NCBI RefSeq assembly: GCF_040394755.1
Contig: NZ_JBEBRQ010000036.1
DNA: 30,050 nucleotides
Direction: 5' to 3' (one strand)
DNA from: Castellaniella defragrans_A
GTDB lineage: Bacteria; Pseudomonadota; Gammaproteobacteria; Burkholderiales; Burkholderiaceae_B
Shown here: one piece after another, positions 5,811-13,187 of the stretch
Numbering within the stretch: the stretch's first letter is position 1
Layout: every line of letters begins with the position of its first letter
Program-made: the position numbers and the translations under genes
Notes under the pieces: generated by a model
Database searches by the model: none
The model's input: only the letters and a program-made list of their open reading frames with translations
What the model was told of the DNA's origin: nothing

Positions 5811-8186
5811 ATGAAATATGTCAAACTTGGCTTGTGTTGCTGTCTCTGGCTCATTGCCGGCGCCATGATGCCTGCCCATGCGGCTGGCGATGGATATGGA
5901 AATCCAACGCCTTCCCCTGATGATACCGGTGGAAATTATCCTTACGACGATTGGGGTGAAAGCCCGAACCCTTATATCACCATGTCCGACACCGATGGAC
6001 TGCTCCCGGCTGGTCCTCTCGAGCAGCATCGATCGAATTTCGGCTGGTGGTACTTGTATAAAAGTTACGACCAGTCGCAGGGTGTTTTCACGACTACCTG
6101 GTCCGAGGGTGATCCGGCGTCCTGGATCTCGATCTATGAGGGTAACAATATTGCGAGCCAGCCCGACAACCGATTGATCGTCAATAACGAGGGGGCGTCG
6201 GCCTATACCGTTCTGTACGGGAATTACGCCAATAATGTCCTCATCAACAACACGGACGGCGGAACTACCTATATTCACGGCAATACGGCCAATGGGGCCG
6301 AGTTGAACAACACCAATGGCTCCAGAATGGAGGTCCTGTTCAACTCGGTCGTCGGCGCGGAGATCGTCAATAGCGGCGATAGTGCCATGATCATTCATGG
6401 AAATGACGCCACCGGCGTCACGATTACGAATGCCGGCGGGGGTGCGTCGGATGCCAGCACGCTCTCGCTGCTGCACAATAATGCCACAGGCGCAATCGTC
6501 CACAACATGAATGCCGGCGTCATGAATATTTACGGGAATATTGCTTCCGGTTCGCAGGTCACGACGGATGCCGGCTCGACCACCTACATCGGCGATTGTT
6601 CGCAGACCGTGGGCTGTGAGGGGGAGCCGCGGGGGACGACGTTCAATGACGGGGTCTACGACAACTACGGGACCAGTTTTTTCAGCGGCAACATCGATTT
6701 TTCCGATGGCCGGTTGATCAATCATGGGGTCATTCATGCCAGTGATCTGACATTGGCGGGCGGCGTGATCAACAACGTCGGCGGCGAAGCCATCATCTCG
6801 GGGACAAATGCGATCGGCACGCTCGATAACAGCGCCGTGGTGAGATTCGACGGCCCGCCGGGATCGGTCCTGCGGATTGCTGGCAACTATACCGGTCATG
6901 ACGGCACCATCGTCCTGAATACCGAACTCGGCGGCGATGCTTCGCCCACCGACAGGCTCGCAATCACTGGCGATACGTCCGGTACATCGCTGGTGCGCGT
7001 GGTCAATGCTGGCGGTCAGGGCGCGTTGACCGCCGAAGGCATCGAGATCATTTCGGTCGGCGGGCGGTCCAACGGCACGTTTTCGCTGGCAGGCGATTAT
7101 CTCGTGGCCGGGGAATATACCTACCGTCTGCACAAGAACAATTTTTCGGGCACTGATCCGAACGACTGGTACCTGCGTTCCGAATTATCGTCCGGCCAAC
7201 CCGAATACCACGTGGCCGCGCCGGTATACGAGTCCTATGCTCAGGCGCTGCTGGGCTTGAACGGCGTGGGCACGCTGCAACAGCGCGTGGGCAATCGCGA
7301 ATGGCCGGCGCCATCGGGCAGCGGGGCATCCCTGGCCGATGGCAGCGCCTGGGTTTGGGTGCAAGGCACGCACAGCCGCGTGACGCCGCGCGACCCGACC
7401 ATCGCGGGCACCCGCTACGACCAGGATGCGTTCAAGCTGCAACTGGGGGCCGACAAACGATTGGCGGGGAATACAGGCGGCGCGGTGGTGGGCAGCGTGT
7501 TCGCCCAGTACGTCCATGGCAACACCCGCACCCGTGCGACGAACTATGCCAATGGCAGGATCGCCACCGATGGCTATGGCCTGGGCGGCGCCGTGACCTG
7601 GTATGGCAACAGCGGGTTTTACCTCGATGGGCTGGCGCAGGTGATGTGGTTTCGTTCCGATCTGTCCTCGTCGGCGGCTGGCGGCGCACTGAAAAACGAC
7701 AGCTGGGGCATGGGTTACGCCCTGTCTGCCGAGGCGGGCAAACGCTATGCGATTGCGCCGAATTGGTCCCTCACGCCGCAGGCGCAACTGACCGCATCGC
7801 GGGTCGATTTCGACGACTTCCAGGACCGTTTCGGCTCGACGGTGCGCCTGAGCCGCGGTGACAGCGTCGAAGGGCGGCTGGGCGTGACGCTGGACTATGA
7901 AACCTCGCAATCCGGCGCCAACGGCGCGGTGACCAGCCGGACGCATGTCTATGGCATTGCCAATCTGTACCACGAGTTCCGCGACGGCACGCGCGTGAGA
8001 ATCGAGGATCTCGGGTTCGAGTCGAAGGCGGATCGTTTGCGAGGCGGCATCGGCGTGGGCGGCTCTCACAATTGGGGCAAGGGCAGGTATTCGCTGTACG
8101 GCGAGGTACTGGCCGACACCAGCCTGCGCAATTTCGGCGACAGTTATTCAGTCAATGGAACCGTGGGTGTGCGTCTGATGTGGTGA
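5811..8186 (+). CDS. Autotransporter 2: short repeat-containing passenger with C-terminal beta-barrel
   Basis: Secreted/outer-membrane protein of 791 residues. The signal peptide has a Cys-rich hydrophobic core (GLCCCLWLIAG) and a likely cleavage site PAHA|AG after residue 24. Residues ~31-105 are Asp/Pro/Tyr/Trp-rich. Residues ~131-259 contain about six tandem ~20-residue units of the form Y/I-x-GN-x-A-x-G-x-x-[IVL]-x-N-x-x-G, as expected of beta-helix rungs. A Cys pair (C263, C269) follows. The junction and barrel (about 380-791, ending RLMW) are nearly identical to those of autotransporter 1. An in-frame stop lies directly upstream (TGA AAA ATG), so ATG 5811 is the first possible ATG; its Shine-Dalgarno is weak. 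The better AAAGGGGGAG serves an ATG at 5789 in another frame, suggesting translational coupling. The target is unknown. Confidence 0.9.
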   Translation: MKYVKLGLCCCLWLIAGAMMPAHAAGDGYGNPTPSPDDTGGNYPYDDWGESPNPYITMSDTDGLLPAGPLEQHRSNFGWWYLYKSYDQSQGVFTTTWSEGDPASWISIYEGNNIASQPDNRLIVNNEGASAYTVLYGNYANNVLINNTDGGTTYIHGNTANGAELNNTNGSRMEVLFNSVVGAEIVNSGDSAMIIHGNDATGVTITNAGGGASDASTLSLLHNNATGAIVHNMNAGVMNIYGNIASGSQVTTDAGSTTYIGDCSQTVGCEGEPRGTTFNDGVYDNYGTSFFSGNIDFSDGRLINHGVIHASDLTLAGGVINNVGGEAIISGTNAIGTLDNSAVVRFDGPPGSVLRIAGNYTGHDGTIVLNTELGGDASPTDRLAITGDTSGTSLVRVVNAGGQGALTAEGIEIISVGGRSNGTFSLAGDYLVAGEYTYRLHKNNFSGTDPNDWYLRSELSSGQPEYHVAAPVYESYAQALLGLNGVGTLQQRVGNREWPAPSGSGASLADGSAWVWVQGTHSRVTPRDPTIAGTRYDQDAFKLQLGADKRLAGNTGGAVVGSVFAQYVHGNTRTRATNYANGRIATDGYGLGGAVTWYGNSGFYLDGLAQVMWFRSDLSSSAAGGALKNDSWGMGYALSAEAGKRYAIAPNWSLTPQAQLTASRVDFDDFQDRFGSTVRLSRGDSVEGRLGVTLDYETSQSGANGAVTSRTHVYGIANLYHEFRDGTRVRIEDLGFESKADRLRGGIGVGGSHNWGKGRYSLYGEVLADTSLRNFGDSYSVNGTVGVRLMW
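6201..6587 (+). repeat. Tandem ~20-residue passenger repeats (coding)
   Basis: Translated units begin near residues 131, 152, 172, 192, 216 and 237, with a final partial unit TTYIGD. Shared positions are a hydrophobic pair, then GN (or FN/NN), a small residue, G/N, a hydrophobic residue, N and G. The repeats are diverged at DNA level, so they are old, and slippage-type length variation is not indicated. Confidence 0.7.
6946..8186 (+). repeat. Duplicated 3' segment, copy 2 (autotransporter junction and barrel)
   Basis: Partner of 4090-5330 at a fixed offset of 2856 bp. The best-conserved block, 7743-8008, matches 4887-5152 with no difference visible by eye. Homology fades toward 6890 and cannot be followed into the passenger. 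Confidence 0.85.
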
Positions 8187-8256
8187 TGTTCCATGCGGCG
8201 ATGCGTCGTCTTTGTAAAGATAAAGAATCGACGCTCGCTGCGTGGCCTGACGTCTC

Positions 8257-8262
8257 TATAAT
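8257..8262 (+). promoter_or_regulatory. Possible -10 box of the methyltransferase gene
   Basis: A perfect TATAAT sits 28 bases before the ATG at 8291, in the 104-bp gap after autotransporter 2. No good -35 hexamer is seen at 16-18 bp. Downstream, GTGATCC and GGGTCATCAC (about 8266-8290) form an imperfect dyad that may be an operator or a leader hairpin. Confidence 0.35.
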
Positions 8263-8290
8263 GGGGTGATCCACTCTGCGGGGTCATCAC

Positions 8291-9175
8291 ATGGTCAGAA
8301 AAACCACCAGAGCGCGCACCACCTCCACGGGGAAAAAAGGGCTGTCCTCCGCGACCGCCGCCGTGGCGGCGCATGCGATCAGCGATACTTTGCGCATCCC
8401 GCTGGCCGCCCGCGCCTTGGGTGATGAGCTTTTTCCCGAGGTTGCGGTTCATGATGCCGTCGCGCGCGACGCGCTGGCCTGTTTGGGCGATGACGGCAGC
8501 TTGTGGCTGAAGCAGCGTCCCATCGTTTACGGCGTCCTGGCGCGCACCCGCGTTTTCCGCGATCTGGCACTGGCGTATCTGAAAGAGTGGCCGGACGGCC
8601 ATGTGATCAATCTGGGTTGCGGTCTGAGTCATTATTTTCAGTGGCTGGACAATGGCCAGTCCCGCATGACGGATGCCGATCTGCCGGATGTCATCGCGCT
8701 GCGCCAGGAATTTCTCAGGCCGCCTGGCGAACGGTATGCACAGGCCGATCTGGACCTGTGCCGGCCCGGCTGGTGGGATCGGCTTGGCCTGCCGTCCGGG
8801 CGTGATGCAGCGCCGGTTTTCCTGATGAGCGAAGGCGTGTTGATGTATCTGCCGCCATCTGCCGTGACCGCGATTCTCGCCGAGTTCGGCGAGCGCGCGC
8901 CGGCTGGTTCCGTGTTCGCCTTCGACGCCATGTGCTGGCTGGCGATCGGCCAGGCGAAACAGCATCTGTCCGTGCGCTATACGCAGGCCGAGTTCACCTG
9001 GGGGCCGCGGCGGCTGGATGATCTGGTCCGGCCGCATCCGCGCCTGCGGCTGGCGGCGGCCCATCGCGTGATGGAGAGCTACAACCTGCCGTATTCATTT
9101 TTTGGGGAGTGGTTCAGGCTGTTCCTGCAAGTGCCGTTTTATGCGATCTATGAATTGCGGACCAGCGATGACTGA
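8291..9175 (+). CDS. Class I SAM-dependent methyltransferase, leucine carboxyl methyltransferase (LCMT) family
   Basis: Predicted cytoplasmic methyltransferase of 294 residues, similar in layout to the LCMT/COG3315 family of O-methyltransferases that use S-adenosylmethionine. The SAM-binding motif is VINLGCGLSHYFQWL (about 96-110), with an acidic residue in the next strand (TDADLPDVI). The post-motif MSEGVLMYLPPSAV (about 179-192), characteristic of this family, follows. An N-terminal Lys/Arg/Thr-rich segment precedes a region starting SATAAVAAHAISDTLRIPLAARALGDELF. GGGG eight bases upstream may act as ribosome-binding site. Bacterial members methylate small molecules or polyketide-type acids, and some are orphan genes; the substrate cannot be deduced. 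The racemase gene follows after 54 bp, possibly co-transcribed. Confidence 0.85.
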   Translation: MVRKTTRARTTSTGKKGLSSATAAVAAHAISDTLRIPLAARALGDELFPEVAVHDAVARDALACLGDDGSLWLKQRPIVYGVLARTRVFRDLALAYLKEWPDGHVINLGCGLSHYFQWLDNGQSRMTDADLPDVIALRQEFLRPPGERYAQADLDLCRPGWWDRLGLPSGRDAAPVFLMSEGVLMYLPPSAVTAILAEFGERAPAGSVFAFDAMCWLAIGQAKQHLSVRYTQAEFTWGPRRLDDLVRPHPRLRLAAAHRVMESYNLPYSFFGEWFRLFLQVPFYAIYELRTSDD

Positions 9176-9229
9176 TACGATGGCGTTCATGCACAGATTT
9201 TGCGGGGCATCGGCATCTCAAGGAGCATC

Positions 9230-9928
9230 ATGAAAACCCTCGGACTGATCGGCGGCATGAGCTGGGAATCCACCATTCCCTATTACCGGCAGATCAATGA
9301 AACCGTCAAACAGCATCTTGGCGGCCTGCATTCGGCGCGCATCGTGCTCTATAGCGTGGATTTTCACGATGTCGAACGCCTGCAACATGCCGGGCGATGG
9401 GAGCAGGCGGGCGCGTTGCTGGCGGATGCGGCCCGGCGGCTCGAGCAGGCCGGCGCGCACGGGCTGGTTCTTTGCACCAACACTATGCACAAGGTGGCGG
9501 CGTCGATCCAGGCGGCGATCGCGATTCCATTGCTGCACATTGCCGATCCGACCGCCGAGGCGATCAAGGCCACCGGGCTTTCCCGCGTCGGCCTGCTGGG
9601 TACGCGCTTTACGATGGAGCAGGATTTCTATCGTTCGCGCCTCCAGGACGCGCACGGACTGGAGGTTCTGACGCCGGAACCGGCTGACCGCGAGACGGTG
9701 CATCGCATCATCTACGAGGAGCTGTGCCTGGGGATCATCCGGGACGAGTCGCGCGAGGCTTACCTGGCCATCATCGACCGTCTGCGGGCCGGCGGGGCGC
9801 AGGCCGTCATCCTCGGCTGCACCGAGATTTCCCTGCTCGTGGAACCGCGCCACACGGGGGGCATGCCTTTGTTCGACACCACGCATCTGCACGCGGCGTA
9901 TGCCGCGCGGTGGGCATTGAGCGTTTGA
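9230..9928 (+). CDS. Aspartate/glutamate racemase family protein
   Basis: Cofactor-independent amino-acid racemase of 232 residues, YgeA/RacX/aspartate racemase type. It should interconvert L- and D-amino acids by a two-cysteine mechanism in the cytoplasm. The N-terminus MKTLGLIGGMSWEST is diagnostic. The two catalytic cysteines are C82 in LCTNTMHK and C197 in LGCTEISLL. The conserved IADPTAEAI and GLLGTRFTME segments lie between them. The start at 9230 is supported by AAGGAG (about 9220-9225) at a good distance; in-frame codons further upstream lack this. The family includes broad-specificity enzymes, so aspartate is not assured as substrate. It may share a transcript with the methyltransferase. 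It ends just before a dispersed-repeat copy. Confidence 0.92.
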   Translation: MKTLGLIGGMSWESTIPYYRQINETVKQHLGGLHSARIVLYSVDFHDVERLQHAGRWEQAGALLADAARRLEQAGAHGLVLCTNTMHKVAASIQAAIAIPLLHIADPTAEAIKATGLSRVGLLGTRFTMEQDFYRSRLQDAHGLEVLTPEPADRETVHRIIYEELCLGIIRDESREAYLAIIDRLRAGGAQAVILGCTEISLLVEPRHTGGMPLFDTTHLHAAYAARWALSV

Positions 9929-9942
9929 GTATGCGGCGGTGT

Positions 9943-10010
9943 GGCGGTAAAAAATGCCCCCACGCCGCGCCTTTGGCTTGCTGCCTCCCGGGGTGGCCCA
10001 GCGGCAAAAA
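9943..10010 (-). repeat. Dispersed GC-rich intergenic repeat, second copy
   Basis: Read on the minus strand this begins TTTTTTGCCGCTGGGCCACCCC, in which a 5-bp-shorter middle section replaces that of the copy at 1-112. It continues with GGCAGCAAGCCAAAGGCGCG and ends GGCGTGGGGGCATTTTTT. All modules and their order match the copy at the left edge. It fills the gap between the convergent racemase and glpK genes. Confidence 0.65.
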
Positions 10011-10027
10011 ACTGGCTGGTGCCAGTC
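10006..10027 (-). terminator. Rho-independent terminator of glpK
   Basis: On the minus strand ACTGGC, loop ACCA, GCCAGT forms a perfect 6-bp stem followed at once by TTTTT, five bases after the glpK stop codon. The T-run is at the same time the left end of the dispersed-repeat copy. Confidence 0.85.
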
Positions 10028-10031
10028 ATTC

Positions 10032-11525
10032 TCAGTGCGCGCAGGCTTGCCGCACGGCCCGCGCCCACCGGTCCAGGCGCTCCTCGGCCTGGTCGCGCGA
10101 TAGCGTGGGCATGAAACGGCGCTCGATGCGCCACAGGCTCGAGAGCTCGTCCCGATTCTGGTAGATGCCGGCCTGGAGGCCGGCAAGGAAGGCCGCGCCC
10201 AGCGCCGTGGTTTCGACGGTCGCGGGCCGCAGCACCGGAATCCCCAGCAGGTCGGCCTGGAATTGCATCAGCAGGTCGTTGACACAGGCCCCGCCGTCAA
10301 CCCGCAGTTCGGCCAGGGGCGCGGCTCCGGCGGCCTGGGCGTCGCGGCTCATGGCCTGGAGCAGGGCGGCGCTTTGGTAGGCGATGCTCTCGAGCGCGGC
10401 GCGCGCGACATGCGCCATCGTCGTGCCGCGTGTCAGGCCCACGATCGTGCCGCGCGCCTCGGCGTTCCAGTAGGGGGCGCCCAGGCCCGTGAAGGCGGGC
10501 ACGAACATGACGCCGCCGGAATCCGGCACCGAGCGCGCAAGTCCTTCGACGTCGCCGCTGCGTTCGAATGCGCGCAGGCCGTCGCGCAGCCACTGCACCA
10601 CCGCGCCGCCCACGAACACGCTGCCTTCGAGGGCGTATTCGGGCTGGGGACCGGTCTGCGCCGCGCTGGTGGTCACCAGTCCGTTGGCCGAGGTCTGGAA
10701 GCGTCCGCCCGCGTGCATCAGCATGAAGCATCCCGTGCCGTAGGTGTTCTTGGCCATCCCCGGATGGAAGCAGGCCTGGCCGAACAGCGCGCTCTGCTGG
10801 TCGCCCGCGACCCCGCGGATCGGCAGGGCGCGGCCAAGCAGGTCGGCCCGGGTTTCGCCGAAGTCGGCGGTGGAGGGCAGGACCTCGGGCAGCATCGAGG
10901 CGGGAATCCCGAGCGTGTCCAGCAGACCCTCGTCCCAGGCATTGCGATGCACGTCCAGCAGCATGGTGCGCGAGGCGTTGCTGACGTCGGTCAGGTGGCG
11001 GCGGCCGCCGGTCAGTTGCCAGATCAGCCAGCTGTCCACCGTGCCGAAGGCGAGTTCCCCGGCCTCGGCGCGGGCGCGCGCGCCGGGGACGTGGTCGAGA
11101 ATCCATTTCAGCTTGGTCGCCGAGAAATAGGCGTCCAGGCGCAGGCCGGTCTTTTCGAGAATCAGCGGCTCGAGGCCGCGCTCGCGCAGGTCGGCGCAGG
11201 TCGGCTCGGCGCGCCGGTCCTGCCAGACGATGGCGTTGTGCACCGGCAGCCCGGTCTTGCGGTCCCAGACGATCGTGGTTTCGCGCTGGTTGGTGATGCC
11301 GATCGCTCGCACCGCATCGACGCCGATCTTTGCCTGGGCGAGGGCCTCGACCAGGGTGTCCCGCTGCGTGCGCCAGATTTCCATCGGATCGTGTTCGACC
11401 CAGCCCGGCCTGGGGTAGCTTTGTGCGAGCTCACGCTGCGCCAGCGCGACGATGCCGCCCTGGCGGTCGAACACGATGCTGCGGGTGCTGGAGGTGCCCT
11501 GATCCAGGGCAAGGAGATGGCTCAT
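10032..11525 (-). CDS. glpK: Glycerol kinase
   Basis: Cytoplasmic FGGY-family kinase of 497 residues, the usual length, phosphorylating glycerol to sn-glycerol 3-phosphate with ATP. The N-terminal phosphate-binding motif DQGTSSTRSIVFD is at 8-20. Glycerol-binding residues are visible as R81-E82 (NQRETT), Y133 (DAYFSATK) and D242 (GDQQSALFGQ). FGGY signature regions such as FVPAFTGLGAPYWNAEARG and LRVDGGACVNDLLMQFQADLL are intact. The product feeds GlpD, encoded divergently next door with only 33 bp between start codons. A strong terminator follows immediately. The start ATG is in the family position. Neither glpF nor a glpR regulator gene lies in the window. Confidence 0.97.
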   Translation of the reverse strand: MSHLLALDQGTSSTRSIVFDRQGGIVALAQRELAQSYPRPGWVEHDPMEIWRTQRDTLVEALAQAKIGVDAVRAIGITNQRETTIVWDRKTGLPVHNAIVWQDRRAEPTCADLRERGLEPLILEKTGLRLDAYFSATKLKWILDHVPGARARAEAGELAFGTVDSWLIWQLTGGRRHLTDVSNASRTMLLDVHRNAWDEGLLDTLGIPASMLPEVLPSTADFGETRADLLGRALPIRGVAGDQQSALFGQACFHPGMAKNTYGTGCFMLMHAGGRFQTSANGLVTTSAAQTGPQPEYALEGSVFVGGAVVQWLRDGLRAFERSGDVEGLARSVPDSGGVMFVPAFTGLGAPYWNAEARGTIVGLTRGTTMAHVARAALESIAYQSAALLQAMSRDAQAAGAAPLAELRVDGGACVNDLLMQFQADLLGIPVLRPATVETTALGAAFLAGLQAGIYQNRDELSSLWRIERRFMPTLSRDQAEERLDRWARAVRQACAH

Positions 11526-11558
11526 TTTCCGCGGGCGAAACGACCGATAATGTCCAGA
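11526..11558. promoter_or_regulatory. 33-bp divergent glpK/glpD intergenic region
   Basis: Only 33 bp separate the two start codons. GATAAT (11546-11551) reads as a -10 box toward glpD, and its complement, CATTAT on the other strand, is a possible -10 toward glpK. The -35 regions would lie inside the opposite coding sequences. With this -10, glpD transcription would begin at or within a base or two of its ATG. Confidence 0.3.
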
Positions 11559-13187
11559 ATGGAAAACTCAGTGTATCCGATGGCGTGCGGGCTGGCCGCG
11601 CCCGCGCCGCGCGCAACCGACCGGGCGCGGCTGCTCGAGACTTTACGCGCCCGGGGCGAGGTGGACATGCTGGTGATCGGCGGCGGGGCCACGGGCCTCG
11701 GCATCGCGCTGGACGCCAGCCTGCGCGGCCTGTCCGTGGTGCTGCTGGAGTCGCATGATTTCGCCGGCGGCACCTCGTCGCGGGCCACCAAACTCGTGCA
11801 TGGCGGGGTGCGTTATCTGGCGCAGGGCAATATCCCCCTGGTGCGCGAGGCCTTGCGCGAGCGAGGCGCGTTGCTGCGCAATGCGTCGCATCTGGCGCAA
11901 CCCCTGGCATTTGTCGTGCCGGGCTATAGAGCCTGGGAGGTGCCGTTCTACGGGGTGGGGCTCAAGCTCTACGATGCCCTGGCGGGGGCCGCCAGCCTTG
12001 GGCCGACCCGTTGTCTGGATCGCACGCGCACTCTCGGGGCTTTGCCGGGCGCGCGTGCTGAGGGGCTACGGGGCGGGGTGCGCTACTGGGATGGGCAGTT
12101 CGACGATGCGCGCCTGGCGTTGGCACTGGCCCGCAGCGCCGCGGCTCAGGGCGCGTTGCTGGTGAACTATTGCCGTGTCGAGGGGCTGTTGTACGAGGGG
12201 GGACGGCTTTGCGGCGTGCGTTGGCGGGATATGCTGGGCGTGAGCGGTGCGGTGTTGCGTGCCCGTTGCGTCGTGAATGCCGCAGGTGTCTGGGTGGATG
12301 AGATCCGGCGCATGGACGGGCGAGGACAGGGCCGTGAAACCACGTCCATGGTTGCGCCCAGCCAAGGGGTCCACCTCGTCGTGGATCGGCTGTTCATGCC
12401 GGGGGACCAGGCGCTGCTGGTTCCCCGGACGCGCGATGGCCGGGTGTTGTTCGCGGTGCCCTGGATGGGGCGCGTGATTCTGGGGACGACCGACACCCCA
12501 TGTGACGATCTGGCGCGCGAGCCTCTGCCTTTTGAGCACGAGATCGAGTTCATCCTTTCCGAGGCGGCCAGGGTGCTGGCGCGTCCTCCTGGGCGTGCCG
12601 ATATTCGTAGCGTGTGGGCGGGCCTGCGCCCCCTGGTGCGACCCGCCCGGGACGAGGAGGGCGGCACTCGAACGATCAGCCGCGAGCATACGGTGCTGGT
12701 CAGTCCCGGCGGTCTCGTGACGGTGACCGGCGGCAAGTGGACGACATATCGCGCGATCGCCGAGGATGTCCTGGAGCGTTGTGTGCAAGCTGCATTTTTT
12801 GAGCGCTTGCCTGCTTGCCGGACGACAGGATTTCCCCTGATCGGCGCTCCTGATCCTGATATGCCTCGCACCCGGCTGACCGAGGCGCCGGGTCCGCACC
12901 TGTATGGCGCGGAGGCCCCTTTCCTGGCGGGTTTGCCGGGCGCCGAGGTGATGCTGGGGCTGGGTCTGAGCGAAGCGATGGTGCGGTTTGCCGCACGTTA
13001 CGAGTATGCGCGGACGATCGAGGATGTGCTGGCGCGGCGTCATCGGATGCTTTTTCTGGATGCGGCCCTGGCGGCTGGCGCCGCTGGCCGGGTGGCCGAA
13101 ATCCTGGCCGAGGAAACTGGCATCACGCAGGATCCGGGTGCATTCTGTGCGCTTGCGCAACGATACGGCGCGACAGGGATTGGATAG
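11559..13187 (+). CDS. glpD: Aerobic glycerol-3-phosphate dehydrogenase (FAD)
   Basis: Membrane-associated flavoprotein of 542 residues that oxidises glycerol 3-phosphate to dihydroxyacetone phosphate and passes electrons to quinone. The dinucleotide-binding fold is at about 37-64 (DMLVIGGGATGLGIALD then the acidic end of strand 2, LLES). The GlpD signature GTSSRATKLVHGGVRYL is at 71-87. VVNAAGVWVDEIR and the late TVTGGKWTTYRAIAEDV are typical of the FAD-dependent oxidoreductase and its C-terminal domain. The frame is open far upstream across glpK, but homologous sequence begins only near residue 20, so ATG 11559 (or ATG 11580) is the likely start. No Shine-Dalgarno is visible at 11559. Together with glpK it forms a glycerol catabolism module. 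Confidence 0.95.
   Translation: MENSVYPMACGLAAPAPRATDRARLLETLRARGEVDMLVIGGGATGLGIALDASLRGLSVVLLESHDFAGGTSSRATKLVHGGVRYLAQGNIPLVREALRERGALLRNASHLAQPLAFVVPGYRAWEVPFYGVGLKLYDALAGAASLGPTRCLDRTRTLGALPGARAEGLRGGVRYWDGQFDDARLALALARSAAAQGALLVNYCRVEGLLYEGGRLCGVRWRDMLGVSGAVLRARCVVNAAGVWVDEIRRMDGRGQGRETTSMVAPSQGVHLVVDRLFMPGDQALLVPRTRDGRVLFAVPWMGRVILGTTDTPCDDLAREPLPFEHEIEFILSEAARVLARPPGRADIRSVWAGLRPLVRPARDEEGGTRTISREHTVLVSPGGLVTVTGGKWTTYRAIAEDVLERCVQAAFFERLPACRTTGFPLIGAPDPDMPRTRLTEAPGPHLYGAEAPFLAGLPGAEVMLGLGLSEAMVRFAARYEYARTIEDVLARRHRMLFLDAALAAGAAGRVAEILAEETGITQDPGAFCALAQRYGATGIG

Noticed and set aside
6201..6587. CRISPR or satellite-like array
   Set aside because: Repetition exists only at protein level within autotransporter 2; the DNA units are diverged and coding.
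10263..11558. Open frame extending glpD upstream by 432 codons
   Set aside because: It lies entirely on the opposite strand of glpK and is a GC-rich shadow frame; GlpD homology begins near 11620.
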